Assembly: GCA_947166955.1 (NCBI GenBank)
Contig: CAMVGI010000121.1
Span: 1 to 5,082, forward strand
DNA from: an uncultured Clostridia bacterium
GTDB lineage: Bacteria > Bacillota_A > Clostridia > Oscillospirales > Oscillospiraceae
Direction of reading: 5' to 3'
Length of the DNA stretch: 5,082 nucleotides
Position numbers and translations under genes: made by a program
Part shown: one piece after another, positions 1-5,082 of the stretch
Layout: every line of letters starts with the position of its first letter
Numbering within the stretch: the first letter of the stretch is position 1
The notes under the pieces: generated by a model
What the model was told of the DNA's origin: nothing
Seen by the model: only the letters and a program-made list of their open reading frames with translations
Databases searched by the model: none

Positions 1-777
1 CTGGACCACACGGAATACTTAGGCTCCACCGTGGAGGCCATCGCCCGGACCAAGGCCGGGATCCTGAAGCCCGGCTGTGCCGCGGCCCTCTACCCGAACG
101 TCCCGGCGGTCTGCGCCGTCATTGAGGCGCTGTGCCGGGCGAAGGACATCCCCCTCTACCACGCCGACCCCCTGACTCTGGTCCCCCTGGGCCACGACCT
201 GAGCGGGCAGCGCTTCCGCTGGGGAGAGCTGGTTCTGGACCTGCCCCTGCTGGGGGAGCATCAGCTCCACAACGTGTCCGCGGCGCTCGAAACCGTCGAG
301 GCGCTGCGAAAGCGCGGCTGGGAGGTGCCGACGCGCGCCGTGCAGGAGGGACTTGCGGGCGTGAAGTGGCCCGCACGCTTTGAGATCCTGCGCCGCAAAC
401 CGCTCGTGATCGTGGACGGCGGGCACAACCCGCAGTGCGCGCAGGCGCTCACGGACAGCCTTCGGGAGCTGCTGCCGGAGAAAAAAGTCGTATTTCTGCT
501 CGGCGTGCTCGCGGACAAGGATTATCCGGGCATGCTGGAACTGCTTCTGCCGTTTGCGCGGGAGTTCGTCTGCCTCACGCCGCTGAGCGAGCGCGCACTT
601 CCGGCGCAGGAACTTGCGGCGTATCTGACGGAGCGGGGCGCGCGGGCGACTGCCTGCGCCGACGTGCCCTCCGGAGTGCGCGCCGCGCTCGACGCCGCGG
701 GCGCAAACGGCACGGTGGTCGCGTTCGGCTCGCTCTATCTCGTCGGCGCGATCCGCGGCGAACTGCAAAAAGGATAA
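1..777 (+). CDS. folC: Folylpolyglutamate synthase / dihydrofolate synthase, 3' part
   Basis: This is a cytosolic Mur-ligase-fold enzyme that uses ATP to add L-glutamate to dihydropteroate or to reduced folates, making and retaining folate cofactors. The gene enters from the left edge in frame 1, with 258 residues visible; the family is usually about 420-440, so roughly 170 N-terminal residues including the ATP P-loop lie outside. Visible family motifs, numbered from the edge, are DHTEYLG (2-8), KAGILKPG (18-25, where the Lys corresponds to the carbamylated lysine of the family), GEHQLHN (85-91), WPARFE (123-128), the C-domain motif DGGHNP (139-144; usually DGAHNP), and GSLYLVG (243-249) near the end. 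The stop TAA is followed three bases later by a terminator, so it ends its transcription unit. Codon choice in the first ~92 codons favours GCC and CCC, while the remainder favours GCG and CCG. The identification is firm; whether it makes only polyglutamates or also dihydrofolate cannot be told from this piece. Confidence 0.95.
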   Translation: MDHTEYLGSTVEAIARTKAGILKPGCAAALYPNVPAVCAVIEALCRAKDIPLYHADPLTLVPLGHDLSGQRFRWGELVLDLPLLGEHQLHNVSAALETVEALRKRGWEVPTRAVQEGLAGVKWPARFEILRRKPLVIVDGGHNPQCAQALTDSLRELLPEKKVVFLLGVLADKDYPGMLELLLPFAREFVCLTPLSERALPAQELAAYLTERGARATACADVPSGVRAALDAAGANGTVVAFGSLYLVGAIRGELQKG

Positions 778-780
778 GAG

Positions 781-821
781 AACGCCCCGCGGCCTTGGGG
801 GAAGCGGCCGCGGGGCGTTTT
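781..821 (+). terminator. Intrinsic terminator after folC
   Basis: A perfect 14-bp GC-rich stem (AACGCCCCGCGGCC at 781-794 with its complement at 806-819) encloses an 11-base loop and runs into TTTT at 818-821. It starts just after the folC stop. On the minus strand the base run beyond the stem is less T-rich, so it is probably a weaker terminator for the facing small gene. Confidence 0.9.
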
Positions 822-873
822 GCGCGTGTGTATGCGTGGAAAAAACGGAGCCGGACGGGCGTCTGCACGCTCT

Positions 874-1119
874 TTAGGCGGACATGCGCGCCGTCGTCTC
901 GGCGAGCATGACGTGCTCGGGCAGCGGGCGGCAGTCGAAACCGAGAACCTCGCCGCTGCACTCGTCGACGAAGCAGTCGTACTGCGTCCAGTCGCTCGCG
1001 AACAGGACCTCGTAGAAGCCGTCGGTGCGGCGGATGGAGATGTCGGAGGCGTCCCGCTCGGCGAGACCGGCGTAAGCGACAGCGGCCAGAACGGCCGAAT
1101 AGGCGGAAATCTTCTTCAT
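874..1119 (-). CDS. Small PepSY-like domain protein (81 aa)
   Basis: The 81-residue product is almost wholly one PepSY-like domain. The pattern is an Ala-rich helix ending in AYAGLAERDAS (15-25), then DGFYEVLF (33-40), then QYDCFVDECSGEVLGFD (46-62), matching the family layout of 'AG-x-D ... DG-YEV-F ... Y-VD-x-x-TGEVL'. PepSY domains occur in peptidase propeptides and in small secreted or membrane proteins of Gram-positives and are thought to inhibit or chaperone proteases. The ATG is supported by a strong GAAAGGAG site nine bases upstream. It is unclear whether residues 1-20 (two lysines, then AYSAVLAAVAYAGLA) form a signal peptide or simply the first PepSY helix; no lipobox cysteine is present. 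Four cysteines are absent but three remain in the C-terminal half (49, 54, 63). It lies downstream of the sensor kinase, behind a terminator, so it probably has its own promoter, which I could not identify. It is real by its ribosome site and domain match; its partner is unknown. Confidence 0.75.
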   Translation of the reverse strand: MKKISAYSAVLAAVAYAGLAERDASDISIRRTDGFYEVLFASDWTQYDCFVDECSGEVLGFDCRPLPEHVMLAETTARMSA

Positions 1120-1128
1120 AGTTGGTAA

Positions 1129-1136
1129 CTCCTTTC
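1129..1136 (-). promoter_or_regulatory. Ribosome binding site of the PepSY gene
   Basis: On the minus strand the bases read GAAAGGAG, nine bases before the ATG at 1119. This near-consensus site is the main reason for accepting this small gene and its start. The 85 bases further upstream hold no convincing -10/-35 pair. Confidence 0.75.
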
Positions 1137-1220
1137 AAATTCTTGACAAACCCTTATGGTCAGCCGCCGGAGCGGCGTGTTCTCTCCCTCGGATGGTCTT
1201 AGCATACCCGGCAATTCTAA

Positions 1221-1266
1221 GAAAAAAATTAAGAGGCGAAACTTTTTTGAAAAAGCTTCGCCTCTT
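1221..1266 (-). terminator. Intrinsic terminator after the sensor kinase
   Basis: Read on the minus strand, a 10-bp arm AAGAGGCGAA (1257-1266) pairs with TTCGCCTCTT (1231-1240). The inner bases continue the pairing (a G-U pair, then CTTTTT with AAAAAG), leaving a very short loop. AATTTTTTT follows at 1222-1230. It begins seven bases after the kinase stop and ends the regulator-kinase operon before the PepSY gene. Confidence 0.92.
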
Positions 1267-1273
1267 GCCTGTT

Positions 1274-2626
1274 TTACTGCGCCTTTGGCGCGAGCGGGAG
1301 CGTCACCGTAAAGGTGCTGCCCTCGCCGGGCGTGCTCGCAACGCTGGCCGTGCCGCCCTGAAATTCCGCCATTTCGCGCACCATCGAAAGCCCGAGCCCC
1401 GAACCGCCGTCTTCGCCGCGGGATGTGTCCGCCTGCCAGAACCGCTGCCAGATCTTCTCCAGGTCCTCCGCCGCGATGCCGATGCCGTCGTCCGTGACGC
1501 GCAGCGCCGCCACGCCGTCCTCCGCGCGGAGCGAGAGTGCGACGTGCCCGCCGTCTTTGCCGTATTTGTAGGCGTTTTGCAGCAGATTCTGCACGATGCG
1601 CGCCGTGAGCGTGGGGTTGAATTTCGCGCAAACGTTCGGCTCGATCTCCGCGCTGCGCGTGATGCCGCGCTCGACGGGCGGAACGAACTCGTCGTTCAGC
1701 GCGGAAACGAATTCGCTTAAGTCCGCCTCGCGCAGAGGATAGCGGTCGACGCCCTGCTGCAAGCGCGTCAGGCTCAAAAGCTGGTCGATCAGCTCCGACA
1801 TGCGGTGCCCCTGCGCCTCAATGACGTCCAGCGACTTCAAAAAGTCCTCGTTCGTTTTGTCCTTGCGCCGCGCGCGGTCACATTGGGCGAGGATGACCGC
1901 CACGGGCGTGCGCAGCTCGTGCGCCGCGTCGGAGGCAAACTGCCGCTCGGCGTTGAAGGAGCGCTCAAGGCGTGCGAACATGCGGTCGAAGGTGTGCCCC
2001 AAACGACGCATTTCGCTCGGCCCGCGCTTTAAGTCGAGGCGCGCGGAGAGGTCTTCCCCGTCGGAGATGGAGCCGGCGCGCTGCACGATGGTCTCCATCG
2101 GACGGAACGCGTTGTACGCGATCAGCCAGCCGCCGCCGATGGAGATCGCGGGCAACAGCGTCCACGTCAGCACCATGATCGTGTGCATGAGGCCGCTGCG
2201 GTCGGCGGAGTCGATCACGCCGCGCACCCAGAGCTGCGTGACGGACATGTCCACAAACGCGTCGTAGACGAAGAAAACCTTGCCGCCGACGGACGCCTCG
2301 CGCACGACATTCGGCTCGAACGGCAAATCGATCGCCGCGTCCTCTGGCGCCGCGCCGCGCATCAGCGCGCCGTCCGCGTCGTAAACGCTGCAATAGACGC
2401 CGCGGCGGTAGAAGTCGATGTCGTTCCACTCAAAGCCGCCGTTGTCGAATTCCACGTGGCTCGCGTTGTTCTGCACGACCTTGACGAGACGCCCCGCCGG
2501 ATCGTCGGTCACGCTCGCGCCGTTGATGACGAACACGAACACGAGCACCATCGCCGAGAGCAGCAGGATCATCAGCGTGAACCACGCCGTGAGCCGCATC
2601 TTCGCGGAAAAGTTGATCTTTCTCAC
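1274..2626 (-). CDS. Two-component sensor histidine kinase (OmpR-partner type)
   Basis: A 450-residue membrane histidine kinase that would autophosphorylate on a histidine and pass the phosphate to its response regulator. In order: transmembrane helix ~12-34, an extracytoplasmic sensor region ~35-146, transmembrane helix ~147-171, HAMP linker ~172-225, HisKA dimerisation domain with the H-box AAHELRTP (phosphoacceptor H236), then the HATPase domain with N-box NLLQNAYKYG (347-356), G1 box DDGIGI (379-384), F-box WQRFWQAD (393-400) and G2 box GGSGLGLS (407-414). All catalytic boxes look intact. The start is GTG, chosen because a GGGAGGA site sits seven bases upstream; the next Met (residue 10) has no such site and would cut into the helix. 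The gene begins three bases after the regulator's original stop, as expected for a coupled operon. The signal sensed is not evident. Its partner is broken here, so it may act as an orphan. Confidence 0.95.
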   Translation of the reverse strand: MRKINFSAKMRLTAWFTLMILLLSAMVLVFVFVINGASVTDDPAGRLVKVVQNNASHVEFDNGGFEWNDIDFYRRGVYCSVYDADGALMRGAAPEDAAIDLPFEPNVVREASVGGKVFFVYDAFVDMSVTQLWVRGVIDSADRSGLMHTIMVLTWTLLPAISIGGGWLIAYNAFRPMETIVQRAGSISDGEDLSARLDLKRGPSEMRRLGHTFDRMFARLERSFNAERQFASDAAHELRTPVAVILAQCDRARRKDKTNEDFLKSLDVIEAQGHRMSELIDQLLSLTRLQQGVDRYPLREADLSEFVSALNDEFVPPVERGITRSAEIEPNVCAKFNPTLTARIVQNLLQNAYKYGKDGGHVALSLRAEDGVAALRVTDDGIGIAAEDLEKIWQRFWQADTSRGEDGGSGLGLSMVREMAEFQGGTASVASTPGEGSTFTVTLPLAPKAQ

Positions 2627-2629
2627 GCC

Positions 2630-2785
2630 TCAGTCCTCCCGCAGCACCCAACCGGTGCCCCACACGGTCTGGATGAGCTTTTTGTCGAAGCCCGTGTCCA
2701 TCTTTTTGCGAAGATACCCGATGTAGACGTCCACGACGTTCGTTCCGCCCTCGTACTCATAATTCCAGAGGTTGTTTTCGATCAT
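2630..2785 (-). CDS. Detached C-terminal winged-helix piece of the response regulator
   Basis: A 51-residue frame begins at an ATG whose last two bases, plus the next A, form the TGA that stops the upstream piece (an ATGA overlap at 2782-2785). It carries MIENNLW, the recognition-helix region GGTNVVDVYIGYLRKKMD and the wing ending GTGWVLRED, a normal OmpR-family C-terminus. There is no separate ribosome site, so translation would depend on reinitiation at the overlap. It is most likely the remnant of the parent gene, not a functional protein. Confidence 0.4.
   Translation of the reverse strand: MIENNLWNYEYEGGTNVVDVYIGYLRKKMDTGFDKKLIQTVWGTGWVLRED
2634..2640 (-). promoter_or_regulatory. Ribosome binding site deciding the kinase GTG start
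   Basis: GGGAGGA on the minus strand lies inside the last codons of the regulator frame, seven bases before the GTG at 2626. It allows kinase translation even if ribosomes stop early in the broken regulator upstream. Confidence 0.8.
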
Positions 2786-3285
2786 CTCGCGCGGTTGCGC
2801 AGCATGTATTCCAGCAGCGAGAACTCCTTCGCCGTCAGGTCGACGGGCTTTCCCGCGCGCGTGACGGTCTTGGCGGAGGCGTCGAGCGTCAGATCGGCGA
2901 TCGTGTAGACGTTGGAGCGGTTGCCGGTGTACTTGCGCGTCATCGCGCGCACGACGGCAAGCAGCTCGTCGAAGTGGAAGGGCTTGACGAGATAGTAGTC
3001 GCCGCCGCTCTCCAGACCCGCGACCTTGTCCGCGACGCTGTCGCGCGAGGTGAGAAACAGCACGGGCGTCGCGTCGCCCCGCGCGCGCAGCGTGCGCACG
3101 AGCGTCAGCCCGTCCATCTTCGGCATCATGACGTCGAGCACGATCACGTCGTACGACGCGCACTCCATATAATCCAGCGCCTCCACGCCGTTGTAGCAGG
3201 AATCGACGCTGTATCCGTCGTCACCGAGTGCTTCGGCGATCATGGCGTTGAGGTGCTTTTCGTCTTCCACCACCAGAATACGCAC
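2782..3285 (-). CDS. Truncated response regulator: receiver domain plus start of winged helix
   Basis: This is the 167-residue frame actually open at the 5' side of the broken regulator. The receiver domain (~1-118) keeps every functional residue: acidic pair E7/D8, phosphoacceptor D51 in VLDVMMPKMDG, T79-S80 switch, Y98 and K101 in VKPF. Residues ~126-165 are the N-terminal four-stranded sheet and first helix (LTAKEFSLLEYMLRNR) of the winged-helix domain. The recognition helix and wing are lost. If translated it could still accept phosphate from the kinase, but should not bind DNA by itself. The GTG start is supported by a GGAGGAAGGGGG tract ending seven bases upstream; an ATG five bases further upstream is in a different frame. 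Confidence 0.6.
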   Translation of the reverse strand: MRILVVEDEKHLNAMIAEALGDDGYSVDSCYNGVEALDYMECASYDVIVLDVMMPKMDGLTLVRTLRARGDATPVLFLTSRDSVADKVAGLESGGDYYLVKPFHFDELLAVVRAMTRKYTGNRSNVYTIADLTLDASAKTVTRAGKPVDLTAKEFSLLEYMLRNRAR

Positions 3286-3290
3286 GCCAT

Positions 3291-3305
3291 CGCCCCCTTC
3301 CTCCC
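3291..3305 (-). promoter_or_regulatory. Ribosome binding site deciding the regulator GTG start
   Basis: The minus strand reads GGGAGGAAGGGGGCG. The purine-rich tract ends seven bases before the GTG at 3285, giving MRILVVEDE, the standard opening of a receiver domain. The nearby ATG at 3288-3290 is out of frame with the receiver. Confidence 0.7.
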
Positions 3306-3339
3306 GTCAGCATACGGGTAAAAAATAAGAACACTATGA

Positions 3340-3369
3340 ATGATAACACACCGCGCGGAAAATGTACAA
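3340..3369 (-). promoter_or_regulatory. Predicted sigma-A-type promoter of the regulator-kinase operon
   Basis: On the minus strand, TTGTAC (3364-3369) and TATCAT (3340-3345; five of six to TATAAT) are separated by 18 bases. A TG one base upstream of the -10 makes it an extended -10 type. The -35 is weak. Predicted transcription would begin near 3333, leaving a leader of about 48 bases. The spacer contains the palindrome CCGCGCGG (3351-3358). Confidence 0.55.
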
Positions 3370-3375
3370 TTATTC

Positions 3376-3404
3376 TTGTCGGCGCGCCGACGCTGTGGTA
3401 TAAT
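3376..3404 (+). promoter_or_regulatory. Predicted sigma-A-type promoter of the lipoprotein gene
   Basis: A perfect TATAAT (3399-3404) has an upstream TGG giving the extended -10 form TGNTATAAT, and TTGTCG (3376-3381; four of six to TTGACA) lies 17 bases upstream. Transcription would begin near 3411, about 28 bases before the ATG. The strong match also shows that a longer frame starting at 3340 is not the real start, because it would begin upstream of the promoter. Confidence 0.75.
3378..3391. repeat. 14-bp perfect palindrome inside the lipoprotein promoter
   Basis: GTCGGCGCGCCGAC is its own reverse complement. It covers the second half of the -35 box and most of the spacer of the rightward promoter, the usual place for a repressor operator. 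It does not look like a terminator because no T-tract follows. Its role as an operator is an inference. Confidence 0.5.
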
Positions 3405-3425
3405 GTCCGGCAGAAAACCATATGC

Positions 3426-3431
3426 GGAGGG
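3426..3431 (+). promoter_or_regulatory. Ribosome binding site of the lipoprotein gene
   Basis: GGAGGG lies seven bases before the ATG at 3439. It selects the start giving MKRYAAALTA..., which places a lipoprotein signal at the N-terminus. Confidence 0.8.
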
Positions 3432-3438
3432 AAAACGA

Positions 3439-4836
3439 ATGAAACGTTATGCTGCGGCGCTTACGGCGCTTGTATGTGTAATTTCACTTCTGTGCGCGGG
3501 CTGCATGCGCAAGACGAATTATCTGCCCGAGACCTCGCCCAACGCGGGCGCGGCGGCGGAAACGCCGAAGACGGCCGCGCCGGAGCCGACGAAGGAGGAC
3601 CGCTCCGACGAACGGGAGGCGTATATCGCCTATCTCGGCGTCCTGACCGCCGAGCGCGAGACGCGCCTCGGCTACGATTGGCAGCGCGGGGAGATCTATG
3701 ACGTGGAATGTTATGAAACGCGTCCCGCCGCGCCGACGACGCCCGTCGTATTTGCGGACGTGTGGGGCGACGAAACGCCGGAGCTGATCGTTGCCTCCGC
3801 GGAGGAGCACGAGGGCTATCGCTACGCGGCGAAGCTGCGCGTCTTCACGTGGAGCGAGGAGGGCGTGCGCGAACTGTATGACGCCAGCGTGGACAGCCAG
3901 GTGGGCGGCGGTTCGGGCTACCGCCTGTTCCAATGCGGCACGGACAAGGGACTTTGGCTCTATACCGCCAATTACGGCGAGAGCATGAGCGAGCGCTACG
4001 TGCATTTTACGACCGAGGGGCGGATGAAGCCTCGGCTCACCTGCGCCCACAGCACCTATCCGGACTATCAGGGGAACGACTCGGCGGAGTGGGAGACGGT
4101 ACACAACTACGTGCGCGACGGGGAGATCTGCACGGAGGAGGCGTACCGCGACGCGCTGCCCGCCGAGGCGGAGCAGGCGAAGGGCCTTCTGATGCGCAAC
4201 GCGTTCTATTATGAGTATGACAAGGATGCGGAGAAGCCGGAGGACGCCTTCGATTTCCCGCAGGGCACGGCGATGACCTGCGACGAGGCAATCAGGTATC
4301 TGCGCGGCAAGCTGAACATCAGCCTCGGCGAGATGGACGAGAAGGAATTTTTCGCCTCGCTGCCGGAGAACTATTCGTTTGCGAGCGGCGCGGGCGCCTG
4401 GAGCTCGGAGCTTTCCCTGAATCCGGACGGCACGTTTATCGGTTCCTATCACGACAGCGACATGGGCGACGACGGGGAGGACTATCCCAACGGCACGTTC
4501 TACATCTGCACGTTCTCCGGCCGCTTCGGGCAAGTCAAACGCGTGGATGAGTACACCTATTCGATGCGCCTTGAGAATCTGACGGTCGACCCCACGGAGG
4601 CGGAGGAGTGGATCGAGGACGGCGTGCGCTACGTCGCCTCCGTGCCCTACGGGCTGGAGCACGCGGACGAGGTGCTCGTATACCTGCCCGGCGCCTGCCT
4701 GAACGACCTGCCCTACGGTTTTCGGAGCTGGGTGGCGATGCCGAACGCGTGGAGCGAGGAGGATCAGCCGGCTGTTCTGCCGTTCTACGGCCTTTACAAC
4801 GTCGCGGAGGAACAGGGCTGGGCAGGCTGGGAATAA
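3439..4836 (+). CDS. Putative lipoprotein with uncharacterised C-terminal domain (465 aa)
   Basis: This protein is probably exported and lipid-anchored on the outer face of the membrane. Residues 1-21 form a signal peptide (K2-R3, hydrophobic core to L18) ending in CAGC with C22 as the likely lipidated cysteine; the -3 residue is Cys, not the usual Leu. Residues ~30-58 form an Ala/Pro/Thr/Glu-rich linker. Residues 103-118 read VVFADVWGDETPELIV, resembling the 'D-x-N-G-D-x-x-P-E-L' motif of FG-GAP/VCBS-like repeats. From ~311 a second domain is marked by FASGAGAWSSELSLNPDGTF, an acidic stretch SYHDSDMGDDGEDYPNG (336-352), and EYTYSMRLENL; it ends in LPFYGLYNV (447-455). I recall similar lipoproteins as hypothetical proteins in Clostridia, but know no function. 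It is divergent from the two-component operon and ends at its own terminator, so it is a plausible target or partner of that system. The start is set by ribosome site and promoter. Function unknown. Confidence 0.85.
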   Translation: MKRYAAALTALVCVISLLCAGCMRKTNYLPETSPNAGAAAETPKTAAPEPTKEDRSDEREAYIAYLGVLTAERETRLGYDWQRGEIYDVECYETRPAAPTTPVVFADVWGDETPELIVASAEEHEGYRYAAKLRVFTWSEEGVRELYDASVDSQVGGGSGYRLFQCGTDKGLWLYTANYGESMSERYVHFTTEGRMKPRLTCAHSTYPDYQGNDSAEWETVHNYVRDGEICTEEAYRDALPAEAEQAKGLLMRNAFYYEYDKDAEKPEDAFDFPQGTAMTCDEAIRYLRGKLNISLGEMDEKEFFASLPENYSFASGAGAWSSELSLNPDGTFIGSYHDSDMGDDGEDYPNGTFYICTFSGRFGQVKRVDEYTYSMRLENLTVDPTEAEEWIEDGVRYVASVPYGLEHADEVLVYLPGACLNDLPYGFRSWVAMPNAWSEEDQPAVLPFYGLYNVAEEQGWAGWE

Positions 4837-4852
4837 GACGCATGCCAAACGC

Positions 4853-4889
4853 AAAAAAGGAACCGTTTCACGGAAACGGTTCCTTTTTT
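4853..4889. terminator. Bidirectional intrinsic terminator between convergent genes
   Basis: A perfect 16-bp inverted repeat, AAAAAAGGAACCGTTT (4853-4868) and its complement (4874-4889), has a five-base loop region that can close by one more C-G pair. Six T's end the stem on each strand, so it can stop both the lipoprotein transcript and the gene entering from the right. Confidence 0.93.
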
Positions 4890-4897
4890 GCGGTCTT

Positions 4898-5082
4898 TCA
4901 GCGGCCTTCGCCTGTCAGCGCGCCGAGCGCATGGACAACGGTGCTGCGATCCGCGCTGTGCAGGTCGATCAGCGTATCGAAGTAGTCGGAAAGCGACTGT
5001 GTCAGCACCGGGTTCGTGAAGACGAACGCCGCGCAGGGATCGTGACAGCGCAGCACGGCGACGGTGTCCTTGAGCGTGACGA
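4898..5082 (-). CDS. Unidentified protein, C-terminal end only
   Basis: A minus-strand frame is open from the right edge to TGA (4898-4900), showing the last 60 residues with no internal stop. The sequence begins VTLKDTVAVLRCHDPCAAFVF, continues TNPVLTQSLSDYFDTLIDLHS and ends ALGALTGEGR. It is a mixed pattern of short strands followed by helices, and has no membrane segment. I cannot assign a family; the shape could be the end of a regulatory or ligand-binding domain, but this is a guess. Codon use is like that of the neighbours, and it ends eight bases before the shared terminator stem, which supports a real gene. It has no Met inside the window, so the start lies beyond the right edge. Confidence 0.7.
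   Translation of the reverse strand, partial: VTLKDTVAVLRCHDPCAAFVFTNPVLTQSLSDYFDTLIDLHSADRSTVVHALGALTGEGR

Larger units (their letters stand above)
2630..3285 (-). pseudogene. OmpR-family response regulator, disrupted by a ~16-base deletion
   Basis: An intact gene would encode a receiver domain plus OmpR-type winged helix of about 223 residues, paired with the kinase immediately downstream. The receiver frame runs from the GTG at 3285, but ends at TGA (2782-2784) after ...EYMLRNRAR. The rest of the winged helix, REMIENNLWNYEYEGGTNVV... to WVLRED, continues one frame over and ends at 2630. The family normally reads N-x-G-x-V-L-S-R-E here; the five residues between N-R and R-E are missing. 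AACCGCGCGAG is present where about 16 more bases are expected, so the length change is not a multiple of three. A CGCG run at the join fits a deletion between short direct repeats. No slippery heptamer is visible at the join, and a programmed shift would not restore the missing residues. A true mutation is the leading reading; a sequence or assembly error is the alternative. Confidence 0.82.

Noticed and set aside
19..768. Minus-strand open frame opposite folC
   Set aside because: The plus-strand frame carries all FolC motifs; the antisense frame is Arg/Ala/His-rich with no domain, as is typical of GC-rich shadow frames.
829..873. A dedicated terminator for the PepSY gene
   Set aside because: The minus strand has a TTTTTT run at about 841-846, but only stems of three or four base pairs can be drawn before it.
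1143..1148. Plus-strand TTGACA as a -35 box
   Set aside because: No -10-like sequence lies 16-18 bases downstream (the bases are GC-rich), and no rightward gene follows; the kinase gene reads the other way.
1163..1176. Small hairpin GCCGC-CGGA-GCGGC upstream of the PepSY gene as a regulatory structure
   Set aside because: The stem is only five base pairs in GC-rich sequence with no T-tract or second structure; it is expected by chance.
2782..2800. Programmed ribosomal frameshift joining the two regulator pieces
   Set aside because: A -1 shift would join the frames, but no X-XXY-YYZ slippery heptamer is visible at the junction, and the joined product would still lack the conserved residues between N-R and R-E. 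A deletion explains both facts.
3340..3438. Longer lipoprotein start at 3340 adding 33 residues
   Set aside because: It would start upstream of the TATAAT promoter, has no ribosome site and would bury the signal peptide. The ATG at 3439 has both promoter and ribosome site.
3484..4854. Long minus-strand open frame (456 codons) opposite the lipoprotein gene
   Set aside because: It is a GC-rich antisense shadow. Its translation has no recognisable domain, while the plus strand has a signal peptide, ribosome site, promoter and terminator.

Overview
The window is GC-rich and dense, with genes on both strands and short intergenic gaps. Three GTG-or-ATG starts with strong GGAGG-type ribosome binding sites, a cysteine-anchored lipoprotein signal, an OmpR/histidine-kinase pair and the protein styles together suggest a high-GC member of the Clostridia (Oscillospirales-like gut Firmicutes). 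That placement is inferred from protein style, not from a marker gene.

Layout, left to right. Bases 1-777 (+) are the 3' two-thirds of folC (folylpolyglutamate/dihydrofolate synthase), closed by a strong hairpin terminator at 781-821. Facing it on the minus strand is an 81-residue protein that is almost entirely one PepSY-like domain (874-1119). A second strong terminator (1221-1266, minus) separates this small gene from an HK/RR two-component operon that reads leftward: an OmpR-type response regulator (2630-3285) followed by its sensor kinase (1274-2626). The kinase looks intact. The regulator is broken: its frame ends at a TGA inside the winged-helix domain, and the rest of the DNA-binding domain continues in the next frame, with about 16 nucleotides missing at a short CGCG repeat.

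The 153-base region 3286-3438 is a divergent promoter region. The -35 boxes of the two opposing promoters lie about 6 bases apart, and each promoter spacer holds a GC palindrome. Rightward from it runs a 465-residue lipoprotein gene (3439-4836) with a short FG-GAP-like acidic motif and an uncharacterised C-terminal domain. A perfect 16-bp hairpin (4853-4889) with T-tracts on both strands closes it and also the convergent gene entering from the right edge (4898-5082, minus), of which only the last 60 residues are visible and which I do not recognise.

How the parts may work together: the kinase, the regulator and the divergent lipoprotein share one control region and the PepSY protein lies just downstream, so an envelope-sensing module is plausible (inference). 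In this copy the regulator's DNA-binding domain is detached, so the output is probably lost or altered unless the deletion is a sequencing or assembly error. I found no RNA gene, CRISPR array, insertion sequence or phage gene. No stretch over 300 bases lacks a gene.
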